Source of the DNA: a virus | DNA: 33,685 nt | Direction: 5' to 3' (one strand) | IMG/VR virus record: IMGVR_UViG_3300031673_000276 | Span: 1-33,685 of that record | Shown: positions 15,473 to 24,165 of the stretch, piece by piece | How the letters are laid out: the number at the start of each line of letters is the position of its first letter | Position numbering within the stretch: the first letter of the stretch is position 1 | Translations under genes and position numbers: made by a program | Notes under the pieces: model-generated | Seen by the model: the letters and a program-made list of their open reading frames with translations, nothing else | The model's database searches: none | What the model was told of the DNA's origin: nothing

Positions 15473-15958
15473 ATGTATAGAATCGAATATAAAATCGACT
15501 TAAATGAACAGGGAAGACCTTGTATTGATTTGCCTGAAGACTACGAACAGCATCCAGAAGACCGTTTTTTTGCATTGGAAATCACCAGATACATGCTTCA
15601 GGACTTATTGAAACGCAGAAGTCCAGACTTAGACTCGCAAACCATTGGTGTAATGGATGATGCCGAAAGACTACTTGGTCAACTCGGTGATGAAGTCGCT
15701 GCAATTCTATATGATGGCATGAGAGTACAAGGTGAAATGAGAATGATTTTGGATTGTGCGTATCATATCCAAGTTAGTAGTGTTGAAGAACGTGATGCGC
15801 TGCCTGATAAAGACATAGTTTACGAAGACAAGATATATGATAGAATCGAGGGATTGAGAGTATATGTCCTACAACCACTTGAATTATATGATAAGAATCT
15901 ATCTGGGGCATACGAATTAATTGATGGAATCACTAACGAACATTGGGTAAAAATATGA
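15473..15958 (+). CDS. Hypothetical protein
   Basis: Protein of 161 aa, acidic, not recognised. The first half is helical (FALEITRYMLQDLLKRRSP, MDDAERLLGQLGDEVAAILYDG). The second half includes SSVEERDALPDKDIVYEDKIYD, reminiscent of phage proteins in which a short beta repeat reads valine-rich EERDAL motifs; similar segments occur in virion proteins as well. It is first in the helicase cluster behind a host-type promoter element and overlaps the next gene by four bases (ATGA). Confidence 0.65.
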   Translation: MYRIEYKIDLNEQGRPCIDLPEDYEQHPEDRFFALEITRYMLQDLLKRRSPDLDSQTIGVMDDAERLLGQLGDEVAAILYDGMRVQGEMRMILDCAYHIQVSSVEERDALPDKDIVYEDKIYDRIEGLRVYVLQPLELYDKNLSGAYELIDGITNEHWVKI

Positions 15959-16206
15959 TACATAGAATCGAATTTACAATAAGCATGGAAACCAATCTTC
16001 TTCATCAAGAAGAATATTTGAAATTACAAGAACAATTTTATTCAAAAATCATTGATGAAGAGATGCCAGCAATGACATTTGAAGAATTAAATAAAATTCT
16101 TGAATTAGATAAAAAGAAATTCCATACAACATCTATTAAATTTCCAGAAATGACCCGTGACGAGAATGATTACCCCAGAACAACAAAAATTGAAATTAAA
16201 GCATGA
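15955..16206 (+). CDS. Hypothetical small protein
   Basis: Protein of 83 aa from ATG 15955, chosen because this start overlaps the upstream TGA (ATGA) and the next gene uses the same arrangement. It is charged and helical (EEYLKLQEQFYSKIIDEEMP, TFEELNKILELDKKK). Its first residues MIHRIEFTISM echo the MYRIEYKIDL start of the preceding protein, so the two may share a small N-terminal strand motif. No function is recognised. Confidence 0.65.
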   Translation: MIHRIEFTISMETNLLHQEEYLKLQEQFYSKIIDEEMPAMTFEELNKILELDKKKFHTTSIKFPEMTRDENDYPRTTKIEIKA

Positions 16207-17687
16207 GTTTCAAACCAACTCCAGAACAAGACCGAATATTTTTATTCACGAAAAAAAGACCCGAAAATATTCTGATTAAGGCTTACGCAGGTGCTGGTAA
16301 AACGACAACGATTGTTGAAGCCGTGAAATTGTTACCTGTAGATAAGTCCATAATGTTTCTGGCATTCAATAAACACATTCAGGAAGAACTGAAAACAAAA
16401 TTACCTGAACATGTCAGATGTTACACCACATATGGATTGGGTGTGTCTGCAATTAAGAGAAAATATGGTGACAGAATACAATTTGATGAGTTTAAAGCCG
16501 ATAAAATCATATTGAAAAAGTCAAAATCGTGGGGTTTGACTGAAGAATTACGAGGTGAAGAAGAGATTTCAATATATCTTAATAATATGAAGAAACTCTG
16601 TAACTTATGTAGACTAACACTTACCACAAAACCAGAATTTATACCATATGTTGCGGAAAGATACGATATTCCACTTAGTAAACCCAAGGATGTTAAGCGT
16701 GCACTGAAGGTTTTGGACTTCATGACTACTGATAGGAAAACCTACGACTTCACCGATATGATTTTTTTACCCGCCATTGATAACAGTATTTGGTTTTTCC
16801 CACAAGACTACGTTTTTGTTGACGAAGTTCAAGATTTGAACCGTTGCCAAATCAGAATTATTGAGAAAGTATTGAAGAAGGACAAAGCAACAAAAAAACT
16901 TCAAGGTAGATTGATAAGTGTTGGTGATTTCTTTCAGGGAATCTATGGATTTAATGCTGCTGATGAAAAATCGTTTGCGTGGTTCGAAAAATTCCCGAAT
17001 ACCAAAATTCTACCGCTTTCCGTATCATTTAGATGTTCACAAGCCGTGATAAGAAAGGCACAGGAAATCGTGCCAGACATCAAAGCACTTCCAGATGCAC
17101 CAGAAGGTAGTGTTAGGGATGGTAATGTGCTTGAAGAAGCGCAAAGCGGTGATTTTATCCTCTGTAGAACAACAATGCCACTGGTGAAACTGTTTTTCGA
17201 GTTCCTTACGCAGCGTAAGAAGGCAATTATTAAGGGTAGTGATATCGGTGTCCATCTCATAGAGTTAATCGGTAAAATCAATAATGTCCAGAAATTAATT
17301 AGTTTCTGGGAAGCCGAGTTATTTGCATTCAGAAAAGACTTGAAGAAACAAGGTGTCCTGAACCCCAATGACCATAGTGGATACACGGCACTTGAAGACA
17401 AAGTGATGACATTATTGTTTCTTGCCAGACTTTCAGACAGCATTCTGGACTTGAAGTATAAAATAAAATCGATATTCACTGATGAAATACAAGGAATTGT
17501 TCTGAGCACCGTACATAAAATCAAAGGTTTAGAAGCAGACCGAGTATTTATTATTAGACCAGACCTATTACCGATGCAATCAGTGAAACCTTGGCAACAT
17601 ATTCAGGAAAAGAATTTGGAGTATGTTGCGATAACTCGTGCTCGTTTAGAACTTATCTATGATAATAATTGGTGCGATGAAGAATAA
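16203..17687 (+). CDS. UvrD/Dda-like superfamily 1 DNA helicase
   Basis: Protein of 494 aa that likely unwinds DNA 5'-3' or 3'-5' using ATP in phage replication or recombination. Walker A is AYAGAGKTT (residues 27-35). Motif Ia/Ib lies in MFLAFNKHIQEEL. The Walker B motif is VDEVQD (Asp207-Glu208, Asp211), with a QGIYGFNAAD-containing motif III after LISVGDFFQ. Motif IV-like LPLSVSFRCSQAVI and motif V STVHKIKGLEAD are followed by motif VI EYVAITRAR (474-481, Arg479 and Arg481). Length is near that of T4 Dda (439 aa), and shorter than cellular UvrD (about 720 aa). The F-box-helicase-like and UvrD families overlap here, so polarity cannot be given. It is coupled to the upstream gene by ATGA. 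Confidence 0.92.
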   Translation: MSFKPTPEQDRIFLFTKKRPENILIKAYAGAGKTTTIVEAVKLLPVDKSIMFLAFNKHIQEELKTKLPEHVRCYTTYGLGVSAIKRKYGDRIQFDEFKADKIILKKSKSWGLTEELRGEEEISIYLNNMKKLCNLCRLTLTTKPEFIPYVAERYDIPLSKPKDVKRALKVLDFMTTDRKTYDFTDMIFLPAIDNSIWFFPQDYVFVDEVQDLNRCQIRIIEKVLKKDKATKKLQGRLISVGDFFQGIYGFNAADEKSFAWFEKFPNTKILPLSVSFRCSQAVIRKAQEIVPDIKALPDAPEGSVRDGNVLEEAQSGDFILCRTTMPLVKLFFEFLTQRKKAIIKGSDIGVHLIELIGKINNVQKLISFWEAELFAFRKDLKKQGVLNPNDHSGYTALEDKVMTLLFLARLSDSILDLKYKIKSIFTDEIQGIVLSTVHKIKGLEADRVFIIRPDLLPMQSVKPWQHIQEKNLEYVAITRARLELIYDNNWCDEE

Positions 17688-17728
17688 TTATTTCGACAAT
17701 ACATGAGCAAACTTTTTATATTTTTGAT

Positions 17729-17737
17729 GTATTTATG
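17729..17737 (+). promoter_or_regulatory. Candidate late promoter motif GTATTTATG before homing endonuclease
   Basis: GTATTTATG starts 23 bases before ATG 17752, the usual spacing for the motif. It would give the endonuclease gene late expression separate from the helicase cluster. Confidence 0.5.
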
Positions 17738-17751
17738 TAAAAAGAAACATA

Positions 17752-18546
17752 ATGGGATATATTTATTCATTAATTGACCCTCGTGATAATAAGGTAAAAT
17801 ATGTTGGTCAAACAAGATTTAAATTAGAAAAGAGATACAAAGAACATTTAAGAAATTCTAAATATCAGGCAACAAAAAACCATAATGTTTATTGTTGGAT
17901 AAATGAGTTGGGTTTAAATGGTTTAACGCCAATAATTCAGAAAATTGAAGAAATTGATATTAAACAACTAAATAAAAGAGAAAAATATTGGATTTCAAAA
18001 TATGGTGATGATTTAAAAAATATGACTGTTGGTGGTGATGGAATTAAATATGTTAATAAGAGAAAGTTTTCCGACACACACAGAAAGAGAATCGGTGATT
18101 CTTGTAGGGGTGATAAACATTACAATTATAATAAACCAGCAAAAAATATAAAATCAGTTTTAATGTTTGATGTGAATGGAGATTTCTTAGAAGAATTCTC
18201 ATCAATTAAAATTGCATCAGAAAAAACAAAAATAAAATTATCTGGAATTAGTAATTGCTTAAATGGAAGAAGAAATTCGGCAGGTGAATATCTTTGGATT
18301 TTTAAAAATGAATTTACTGATGAATTTTTAAAAAAGAAAGTTTTGAATTCGAAAATCAATCCGACCAATAAAAGAAAAAGTATTAGTGTTTTAAAAATTA
18401 ATATTGAAACAAATGAAATTGTTGAGGAATATCAATCATATAAAGAAGCAGCCAGAATGAATGGAACATCAGATGTTACCATAAAATATGTTTCTCTTAA
18501 AAGTAAAACACATATATTTAATAATCATAAATGGTTAATAAAATGA
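17752..18546 (+). CDS. GIY-YIG homing endonuclease with NUMOD domains
   Basis: Free-standing selfish endonuclease of 264 aa, comparable to T4 Seg proteins. The GIY-YIG core begins at residue 2 with GYIYSLI, and YVGQT follows at residues 17-21, close to the usual spacing. Arg29 in KRYKEHL and the Glu in LNKREKYWISKYG match catalytic positions. A NUMOD3-type DNA-binding motif is at about 100-115 (RKFSDTHRKRIGDSCRG). Two NUMOD1/IENR1-like repeats follow (about 138-180, and 215-262 with EEYQSYKEAARMNG). Codon use is more A-rich than in its neighbours, consistent with recent insertion. It lies in a 64-base spaced slot after the helicase and is coupled by ATGA to the zinc-ribbon gene. No intron or interrupted gene is visible beside it. 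Confidence 0.93.
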   Translation: MGYIYSLIDPRDNKVKYVGQTRFKLEKRYKEHLRNSKYQATKNHNVYCWINELGLNGLTPIIQKIEEIDIKQLNKREKYWISKYGDDLKNMTVGGDGIKYVNKRKFSDTHRKRIGDSCRGDKHYNYNKPAKNIKSVLMFDVNGDFLEEFSSIKIASEKTKIKLSGISNCLNGRRNSAGEYLWIFKNEFTDEFLKKKVLNSKINPTNKRKSISVLKINIETNEIVEEYQSYKEAARMNGTSDVTIKYVSLKSKTHIFNNHKWLIK

Positions 18547-18716
18547 AAGTTAAGAAAAAAATAACGAAGAAACAATATTCAGACGTAAATCCATACGATT
18601 TGAATAGACTCGGAATGGGATTTAACCAACCATGTCCGAAATGTGGACTTGAAATAGATAGAAGAGCGAGTCCTTACGAACCAATCGGTTTTATAAAATA
18701 TTGTAGATGTAAATAA
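18543..18716 (+). CDS. Small zinc-ribbon protein
   Basis: Protein of 57 aa from ATG 18543, which overlaps the endonuclease stop (ATGA). The C-terminal half has CPKCGLEIDRR and YCRC, a four-cysteine CxxC...CxC arrangement suited to binding one zinc ion. The N-terminus is strongly basic (MKVKKKITKKQ). Small ribbons of this kind are common in phages and often bind nucleic acid or RNA polymerase. The specific role is unknown. Confidence 0.7.
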   Translation: MKVKKKITKKQYSDVNPYDLNRLGMGFNQPCPKCGLEIDRRASPYEPIGFIKYCRCK

Positions 18717-18723
18717 GAAAAAT

Positions 18724-19023
18724 ATGGAATGGATAGTTAAAATAGAAGAAACAAAAGACCAGAAAGACCAGAGAATCAGAATAACATTCAATCCGATTCT
18801 GGAACTCATTCATTTCTTTGGTGAGTGTAAATTAAAGAATAACAATTGGACAGTCTTTAGTCAAGACAGTCATAAGATGGAAATTAGTTTGGAACAAATC
18901 CAAGAAAAAATGGAAGTCGTTGTTAAAGACATGAGACTAAGACTCAAGGAATATGAGAATCTCGATAAAGGATTTAGTGTTCTTAAATGGGTTGCTTTTG
19001 AGGAAGACGTTATTGATGATTAA
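18724..19023 (+). CDS. Hypothetical protein
   Basis: Protein of 99 aa, not recognised. It begins MEWIVKIEETKDQKDQRIR with a beta strand and charged segment, followed by an FNPILELIHFFGE strand-helix and a C-terminal helix with EQIQEKMEVVVKDMRLRLKEYE. It looks soluble and acidic. It is last in the plus-strand helicase cluster and runs 14 bases into the convergent minus-strand gene, with no terminator between them. Confidence 0.65.
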   Translation: MEWIVKIEETKDQKDQRIRITFNPILELIHFFGECKLKNNNWTVFSQDSHKMEISLEQIQEKMEVVVKDMRLRLKEYENLDKGFSVLKWVAFEEDVIDD

Positions 19024-19408
19024 CAGCAAGTTCTGGGTCTACTGCTGGGTCTCCTGTGTGTGAAGTGGTACTATTTCCACCAAACCCACCACCACTGTTT
19101 TCAATTGTTGTACTAAGGTCTTCAAATCGTTTAGTGAGGTCAGTAATTGTGTTACTGTTGGCTTTAATTGCCTCATTCACTTTACCAAATTCCCCTGTAA
19201 TATAAACTTGTTGTTGGTCGTATAGTTGTTTTTGGTATACCTCTACCTTTTCTGCTCTGGGTTGAAACACCAAAAAATAAAAACTAATAAATAGAGCCAA
19301 AATAGAACCCAGAGTTGCCAAGAAACTTTTAACTGTAAATACTATTTGTGTGTTTGCACCAATTGTCGGTATAATTGGCTGTGTTGGCTGTGTATTATCT
19401 CTTGGCAT
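19010..19408 (-). CDS. Single-pass membrane protein with coiled coil
   Basis: Protein of 132 aa if started at ATG 19408 (MPRDNTQPTQP). The frame extends to 19525, but upstream starts would overlap the previous gene by up to 58 bases, so the start is uncertain. Residues about 23-48 form a hydrophobic helix (FTVKSFLATLGSILALFISF), preceded by a Pro/Thr/Gln-rich tail. Behind it is a helical region (EKVEVYQKQLYDQQQVYI and TITDLTKRFEDLSTTIE). The C-terminus is Gly/Ser/Thr-rich. It looks like a type II or tail-anchored membrane protein with a periplasmic or cytoplasmic coiled coil. It may be a lysis or assembly factor made late with the capsid genes; nothing identifies it further. Confidence 0.6.
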   Translation of the reverse strand: MPRDNTQPTQPIIPTIGANTQIVFTVKSFLATLGSILALFISFYFLVFQPRAEKVEVYQKQLYDQQQVYITGEFGKVNEAIKANSNTITDLTKRFEDLSTTIENSGGGFGGNSTTSHTGDPAVDPELAVNHQ

Positions 19409-19466
19409 AGTCTTAGTTTTTTTAATTTTTAAATTCTCCGATATTTTAAATATTGTTTTTATTACC

Positions 19467-19994
19467 TTATTTACGAATCCTTGGTTCATATACTGATTTT
19501 TCCCATTTAATTTCAAATTCAACATCTGGTTTGATTGAATGATACGTATAAATCAGTGTTGGTATGGTACTTATTGAAGCCACAAAACCATCTGGAAACT
19601 GATGCAATAACATATCAACCCCACTGATAAAAATTCTTGTACGATATAACCAAGTACTCGTAGTATCTCCCTCGAAAATAGATTTACTCACCAAATATAA
19701 TTCATAATGATAAAGTTTTTCAGGAACAACATTTTTTTGTTCTTTTATTGGTTTGATGTTGTTCGGAATGACTTCATCAAAATGTGTCGCAGGGTCAACC
19801 TTTTCAATCGTTGCAAATGCACTTATTGAAACAACATTTTGACCACTAACAACCTTAAATGTTCCAAAATCTCGATAAATGGTTTTACTATAAGCACTTG
19901 TCTGTCCATTTAAAAACAATACCATCGATAAGAGAATCAAAATAACGATAATTCTTAATACGATTCTTTTTGTTCGTCTTTTTAATTTCTTCAT
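19467..19994 (-). CDS. Membrane-anchored or secreted protein, unknown
   Basis: Protein of 175 aa. The N-terminus has a strong arginine/lysine cluster (MKKLKRRTKR), then a hydrophobic helix at residues 11-29 (IVLRIIVILILLSMVLFL) and a polar segment that could include a signal-peptidase site near LNGQTSA. The body is beta-rich and contains DPATHFDEVIPNNIKPI. The C-terminus (EFEIKWEKSVYEPRIRK) is charged. It would sit in the periplasm, anchored or released. A late-type motif (20001-20009) lies six bases before the ATG, and the gp23 terminator lies just upstream, so it forms its own late unit with the next gene. A lysis or envelope role is possible but unproven. Confidence 0.65.
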   Translation of the reverse strand: MKKLKRRTKRIVLRIIVILILLSMVLFLNGQTSAYSKTIYRDFGTFKVVSGQNVVSISAFATIEKVDPATHFDEVIPNNIKPIKEQKNVVPEKLYHYELYLVSKSIFEGDTTSTWLYRTRIFISGVDMLLHQFPDGFVASISTIPTLIYTYHSIKPDVEFEIKWEKSVYEPRIRK

Positions 19995-20000
19995 ACTGTA

Positions 20001-20009
20001 AATAAATAC
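20001..20009 (-). promoter_or_regulatory. Candidate late promoter motif (sense GTATTTATT) before membrane-protein pair
   Basis: The minus strand reads GTATTTATT starting 15 bases before ATG 19994. It is immediately downstream of the capsid terminator, which suggests a separate transcription unit. Confidence 0.5.
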
Positions 20010-20026
20010 TGGTTTAAAACAAAAAA

Positions 20027-20044
20027 GGGAAGCATGTGCTTCCC
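20027..20044. terminator. Intrinsic terminator after major capsid gene
   Basis: GGGAAGCA and TGCTTCCC form an 8-bp inverted repeat with an A-run on one side and a T-run on the other, so it works in both directions. On the minus strand it ends the gp22-gp23 transcript and shields the following membrane-protein genes, which have their own motif. Confidence 0.88.
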
Positions 20045-20069
20045 TTTTTTATCTTTGTCAATCAATTGA

Positions 20070-21752
20070 TTACACTAAGTCACCAATTCCGAAAGTCTGA
20101 AGACCATCACAGTAGATTCTACCGTAATATCTGTTCAATACCATTTTCTTTGCATAACGAGTCATGATACCACGAATCGGAGTGAAATCGAATGGGTTGT
20201 ACATTACAGGAGTTAACTGCATAGGCACGTAAGGAGCATAGATGTAACCTGTTTCCAAGATACTTGTTCCTTTATGACCAATAAGCACTGTGTTAGCAGG
20301 TGAATAAGGGTCACGATATACCAAGTAACGTCCACTTAAAGTACCGATTTTCTCAATACCCATGTTGTACTTATCCTGCTCTGGAGCAGCATTAGATACG
20401 TGGAAATACTCAAGGTCATCAAATACAGCAGATACTTCAGGAGATACAACTACCCAAGATGCGCCACCACGAAGGGTTGCCTTGTGAATTTGTGCTGAAA
20501 TCTGGTTGATTTTAGTAACCAATGTCTGATTCCAGTCCTTCTGTACACCATAATAAGTGTTAGTTCCTTTACGGAGTCCGTTATAATCCCAACGAGCAGT
20601 CCAAGCAGCACCTCTACGAAGGTCACGAAGAATCTCACGGTCAATCTCAGCAGCCATTTGCTCTGACAATAAAGCAGTTAATTCTGCTTCAGCATCAATG
20701 TTATGGAATGCTGACACGTCTTGTGCCAATTCAGGTGTCCACATAGCACGCATTTTACGTGTTTCAACTGAAACAGTAACTTGGTCTAATTGGAAGGTAA
20801 CTTCAGCCATTCTTGAATCTTCTTCAAGGTCGCTGTAAGTTCTGTAACTGTAAGTGAATGCAGGAGTACTTGCACCACTCATAGGCTGATAACCATTAGT
20901 ACCTGCGTAACTCACGTCAACAAGAAGAACTAAATGTCCTGTTTTGTCAACAATTGCCTGTCCGTATTTCTGAACCTTTACATTGAAAGGAAGAGCATCA
21001 CCAGCAGTGATACCTTCGCTTGCATAAGGAGCAGGAGCGGTTAAATCAACTGTTGCCACAACCTGTAAACCAGCAAGGAATGATTCAGTGTCCATAGGAA
21101 CACCAGTCGGTCCGACCAATTTACCTTCTTGAGTTGAATAAATGCCATCAATTGTTATTGTTACATACTTATCAACACCAAGAACCCAAGTAGATGCAGT
21201 AGTTGCACCAGTTACAACAGTGATGTCGCCTTTTGAACGGTCAAACAATGATGTACCTTCTTCATTATACTCAGTTGCATAGAATGCATCGTACAATGAA
21301 CGAGTTTCGAACTGTGTTCTTGAAGTAGCAGCTTTATCAGCAGCGTTGCCATAAGCACCATCTGGAGATGTGTGTAGGTCACCCGGAGTTGTTGTAGTAG
21401 TAGCACTTTCTACTCTTACACTTGTCTTTGGGTTTATGTAGTATAACTTACCAATAGGTAGGTTAAGTGCCTGTACAGACACGATATCATTTGCTAATAA
21501 TTTAGCAAAAACTCTTCGGATTACAGGGAATGCAACTGTTTCAAACTGACCACTGTTTGCTGAATCTGACGACTCATTAATCATGTGTGAAAGTTGATTC
21601 TCGAATAACTGAGCACAGTTTTCTTTTACATTACCTTCTAATCCTTCTAACAAACCAATCTTTTCCCAACGATTGCTTGTTATTTCTCTTTGTTCACGGA
21701 GTTGCTTCAAACCAATGTTACCAACTTCCGCACTTTCCATTAAAAATCCCAT
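20070..21752 (-). CDS. 23: Major capsid protein, gp23-like
   Basis: Forms the icosahedral head lattice. The precursor is 560 aa (T4 gp23 is 521). The early part RWEKIGLLEGLEGN parallels T4 KWKPLLEGEG. The conserved core opens with FETVAFPVIRRVFAKLL and ANDIVSVQALNLPIGKLYYI (about 70-106), matching T4 V-x-x-M-V-R-R-x-x-P-N-L-I-A ... GVQPM-x-x-P-T-G. The C-terminal AKKMVLNRYYGRIYCDGLQT also fits. A candidate maturation site INE|S (58-61) corresponds in position to T4 LTE|A at residue 65 and would leave about 500 residues. A second possible site is LLE|G (34-37). It follows the scaffold gene by 22 bases on the same transcript and is followed by a strong terminator. No late-type motif lies directly before it, so it probably uses upstream promoters. 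Confidence 0.95.
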   Translation of the reverse strand: MGFLMESAEVGNIGLKQLREQREITSNRWEKIGLLEGLEGNVKENCAQLFENQLSHMINESSDSANSGQFETVAFPVIRRVFAKLLANDIVSVQALNLPIGKLYYINPKTSVRVESATTTTTPGDLHTSPDGAYGNAADKAATSRTQFETRSLYDAFYATEYNEEGTSLFDRSKGDITVVTGATTASTWVLGVDKYVTITIDGIYSTQEGKLVGPTGVPMDTESFLAGLQVVATVDLTAPAPYASEGITAGDALPFNVKVQKYGQAIVDKTGHLVLLVDVSYAGTNGYQPMSGASTPAFTYSYRTYSDLEEDSRMAEVTFQLDQVTVSVETRKMRAMWTPELAQDVSAFHNIDAEAELTALLSEQMAAEIDREILRDLRRGAAWTARWDYNGLRKGTNTYYGVQKDWNQTLVTKINQISAQIHKATLRGGASWVVVSPEVSAVFDDLEYFHVSNAAPEQDKYNMGIEKIGTLSGRYLVYRDPYSPANTVLIGHKGTSILETGYIYAPYVPMQLTPVMYNPFDFTPIRGIMTRYAKKMVLNRYYGRIYCDGLQTFGIGDLV

Positions 21753-21774
21753 TTTATTATATTTTTATGTTTTT

Positions 21775-23283
21775 TTAAATTATTTTTTTGCTTCCTCTTT
21801 TTTCAACATACTCAATGATTTTCTTCATCTTGTTGATGTGAGCATCATTTTCATATGCAATTACTTCTTTTGCTTCCTCAAGACTTTGCTTTGAAGACGG
21901 TGCGACAGAAGCAGTCACTTTTCCTTCAATGCTTTCAGTTAAAGTAGGTTTGCTTGCTTTCATTTCTGTTAGGAAGCTCTTGTACTTTTCCTGTGATTCA
22001 GCGATAGTATCAACTTTCTTAAACTCATTGATAATCTTAATTTTATCTTCTTGAGTTAAAGCCAGACTTTCGTTTACCAATAGGTTATTTACATGCGCTA
22101 AGTTGGTATTGAAAGTCGCCATTTCTTTTAATTGATTGCGATACTTTTCGAGTGCAGACTTATATTGTTCTACTAACGTAGTCACAGACTGCTTGTATTT
22201 TTTGGTTTCGTTTAATTTCTTTGTTAAACTTTTGTTTTCACTAATTAAACTACCAATCTTTTTATTATTTTCTTGAAGACCACTACGCATTTTATTTTGC
22301 GCTGCTTGGTCTCTATATCCCTCACCGGGTATGGCAGCAGTCACTTTCTTCATGTTTGAAAGTGTCTGTGTTTTACTTTCTTCAATTTCTTCTTCTTCCA
22401 TTGGTGCAGGTGCACCTAAGACTGCTGCAACATCAGCATCACTAATGTCACCTTCTACTTCGTCAATCATTGCTTGGGTCGGTCCGCCATCGTTTACTTT
22501 GTTAGCACCCTGTCCACCATGATTTTTTTGTTCACCCATTCCACTAATCATTTCATCAAGTTGCTCACGCATCTTAACTAATTGATTAAATGCATCACCA
22601 CCTTGGTTTTCAGGAGAACCACGTTTTTCCAATTCTGGACGAGGTAAACCACCCATGTCACTGAGTTCTTCCTCTAAACTGTCCATTCCTTGAATTTCGC
22701 TTTCGATTTCGTCCATTGTAATAACTTCGTCATCGTCTTCTGCATTTTCTAATGCAGTCCCAACGCTTGATGCGTCAAGTTCTGTTATGTCAAACTCTTC
22801 CTTCATAGAGGTTTTGTTTGCCATTGTTTCTTTTTTTGTTGTGATTTTTTCGACAAAAGTGTCACCGTCTTCGGTTTCGCCTTTACCAAGATTCGGAGTA
22901 CCGCTTTCAACGTCACCCATAAAATCTTTTTCACGTTCTTCTTTTACAACGTCTGGTCCAACTTCAGGTGCTTTATTATCAAATGGTTGATTCTCTTCAC
23001 CTTCTTTAATGACCTTTTTGGTCTCTTTGGTTTGTTTTTTCATAACAGATTCTTTGTTTGTTTCGACATTATCTGACTTGTCAGATTCTTTATTTTCGTC
23101 TAATTTCTTATAAGACTCTTTTGCCTTTTTATTTTTATTTAATTCTTCCTTTAATAAGTCGTTAAACTTTTCAGGATACGTTTCCGCTAAATTTTTTTTA
23201 GCATTAGCAACAGCAGCCTCTTGGATTTCTGCAAACTCAAGGAGTGCTTCTTTAATTACCGATGATTTTTTATCGTCTTTCAT
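21775..23283 (-). CDS. 22: Prohead scaffold protein, gp22-like
   Basis: Core scaffold that directs capsid assembly and is degraded by the prohead protease. It is 502 aa, nearly twice T4 gp22 (269 aa). The N-terminal helix reads EALLEFAEIQEAAVANAKKN. A very long Lys/Glu/Asp-rich central section with little order follows. A coiled coil appears around residues 330-400 (NNKKIGSLISENKSLTKKL then SALEKYRNQLKEM), with a conserved-looking C-terminus (LALTQEDKIKIINEFKKVD, then DAHINKMKKIIEYVEKRG). Several [IL]-x-E sites are present (IQE|A near residue 22, LAE|T). It is identified by composition and position between gp21 and gp23. A late-type motif lies 45 bases upstream (23320-23328). Confidence 0.85.
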   Translation of the reverse strand: MKDDKKSSVIKEALLEFAEIQEAAVANAKKNLAETYPEKFNDLLKEELNKNKKAKESYKKLDENKESDKSDNVETNKESVMKKQTKETKKVIKEGEENQPFDNKAPEVGPDVVKEEREKDFMGDVESGTPNLGKGETEDGDTFVEKITTKKETMANKTSMKEEFDITELDASSVGTALENAEDDDEVITMDEIESEIQGMDSLEEELSDMGGLPRPELEKRGSPENQGGDAFNQLVKMREQLDEMISGMGEQKNHGGQGANKVNDGGPTQAMIDEVEGDISDADVAAVLGAPAPMEEEEIEESKTQTLSNMKKVTAAIPGEGYRDQAAQNKMRSGLQENNKKIGSLISENKSLTKKLNETKKYKQSVTTLVEQYKSALEKYRNQLKEMATFNTNLAHVNNLLVNESLALTQEDKIKIINEFKKVDTIAESQEKYKSFLTEMKASKPTLTESIEGKVTASVAPSSKQSLEEAKEVIAYENDAHINKMKKIIEYVEKRGSKKII

Positions 23284-23319
23284 TCTATTTAAATGTCGTA
23301 TCTAATACTATAATTTTTA

Positions 23320-23328
23320 TATAAATAC
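23320..23328 (-). promoter_or_regulatory. Candidate late promoter motif (sense GTATTTATA) for gp22-gp23
   Basis: The minus strand reads GTATTTATA starting 45 bases before the scaffold ATG. It is the only motif seen upstream of the capsid gene within this transcription unit. Confidence 0.55.
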
Positions 23329-23416
23329 ATTCTCATTACGAAAAAGTGTAATTTTTAATAAAAACAACATCACTTTTTCTTGCATATCTGATTTTTTATA
23401 ATTATCTTATGCGCTT

Positions 23417-24133
23417 TTATAACAAGAATTTATCAATTGCTGTAATAATTTTACCCTCGTCTTCCTTAAGTAAAATGCCGTTTTTACTAACATAGTGTTC
23501 ACCAAAACTAACATTACCTTGTTTTTCTGGGAAAAGAAATGCACCCGGGGTGCTTGGCGTTGCTACCAAATCAAAACCAATTAATTCAAAATCGTCCTGA
23601 ACCATATTCTCACCATTAATTTCCTTTAATGTTCCAACACCACGACTCGAAATACCTAACTTGATTTTATTCTGTAAATAAAGAACAATCTTATCACCAA
23701 CAACAGAAACCACACCGTATTTGATGTATCCGGGCGATACAATCAATTTCAATTGACCATATAACACGTTTTCTTGTTCACCTTTACCCCACCACATTTT
23801 GGTAATCATGTGTGAGATGTTCTGTAATGAAATGATTGATGAGTCGGGGTGGTCGGCTTCAGATACCGCACTATTGGCACTAACGAGTTCCTGATACATG
23901 TCAACTTGTGGTACTAATACTTCTCTGGAGTAGATACGACCATTTTTGTTTTTAACACCCCATTTCTGTAAAATACAGTTAACTAATACAGGTTCATTCG
24001 GTTTTAATTCAAAGTTTTCATTAAGAATATCTTTGTTGATTTCAGAACTTACGTATCCAGCATCGGATTCGATTAATATACCGAATCCCGTATCGCCTTC
24101 CTCTAATATCCTGCTTAATTGTTTCTTTAACAT
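23417..24133 (-). CDS. 21: Prohead core protease, gp21-like
   Basis: Serine protease of the herpesvirus/T4 assemblin type that processes head proteins. It is 238 aa (T4 gp21 is 212). The catalytic regions are visible: SEADHPD with His95, KLGISSRGVG with Ser162/Ser163 as nucleophile, and the following DFELIGFDLVATPSTPGAF, which matches the conserved block of the family. Residues 18-75 (KNKNGRIYSREVL) fit the N-terminal strand and loop pattern N-x-N-G-R-I-Y/F. It sits between the candidate core/small genes and the scaffold, the same order as T4. It has its own motif variant CTATTTATA 23 bases upstream. Its N-terminal ILEEG may be a self-cleavage site. Confidence 0.93.
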   Translation of the reverse strand: MLKKQLSRILEEGDTGFGILIESDAGYVSSEINKDILNENFELKPNEPVLVNCILQKWGVKNKNGRIYSREVLVPQVDMYQELVSANSAVSEADHPDSSIISLQNISHMITKMWWGKGEQENVLYGQLKLIVSPGYIKYGVVSVVGDKIVLYLQNKIKLGISSRGVGTLKEINGENMVQDDFELIGFDLVATPSTPGAFLFPEKQGNVSFGEHYVSKNGILLKEDEGKIITAIDKFLL

Positions 24134-24147
24134 ATTAAATTCTTTTA

Positions 24148-24156
24148 TATAAATAG
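24148..24156 (-). promoter_or_regulatory. Candidate late promoter motif variant (sense CTATTTATA) for gp21
   Basis: The minus strand reads CTATTTATA starting 23 bases before ATG 24133. The first base differs from the usual G, but the spacing is standard. Confidence 0.5.
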
Positions 24157-24165
24157 TTTCGAATA

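Noticed and set aside
16943-17524. Minus-strand open frame of 193 aa across the helicase gene
   Set aside because: It is a shadow of the helicase, which has all family motifs in the opposite frame; the minus product has no domain and irregular composition.
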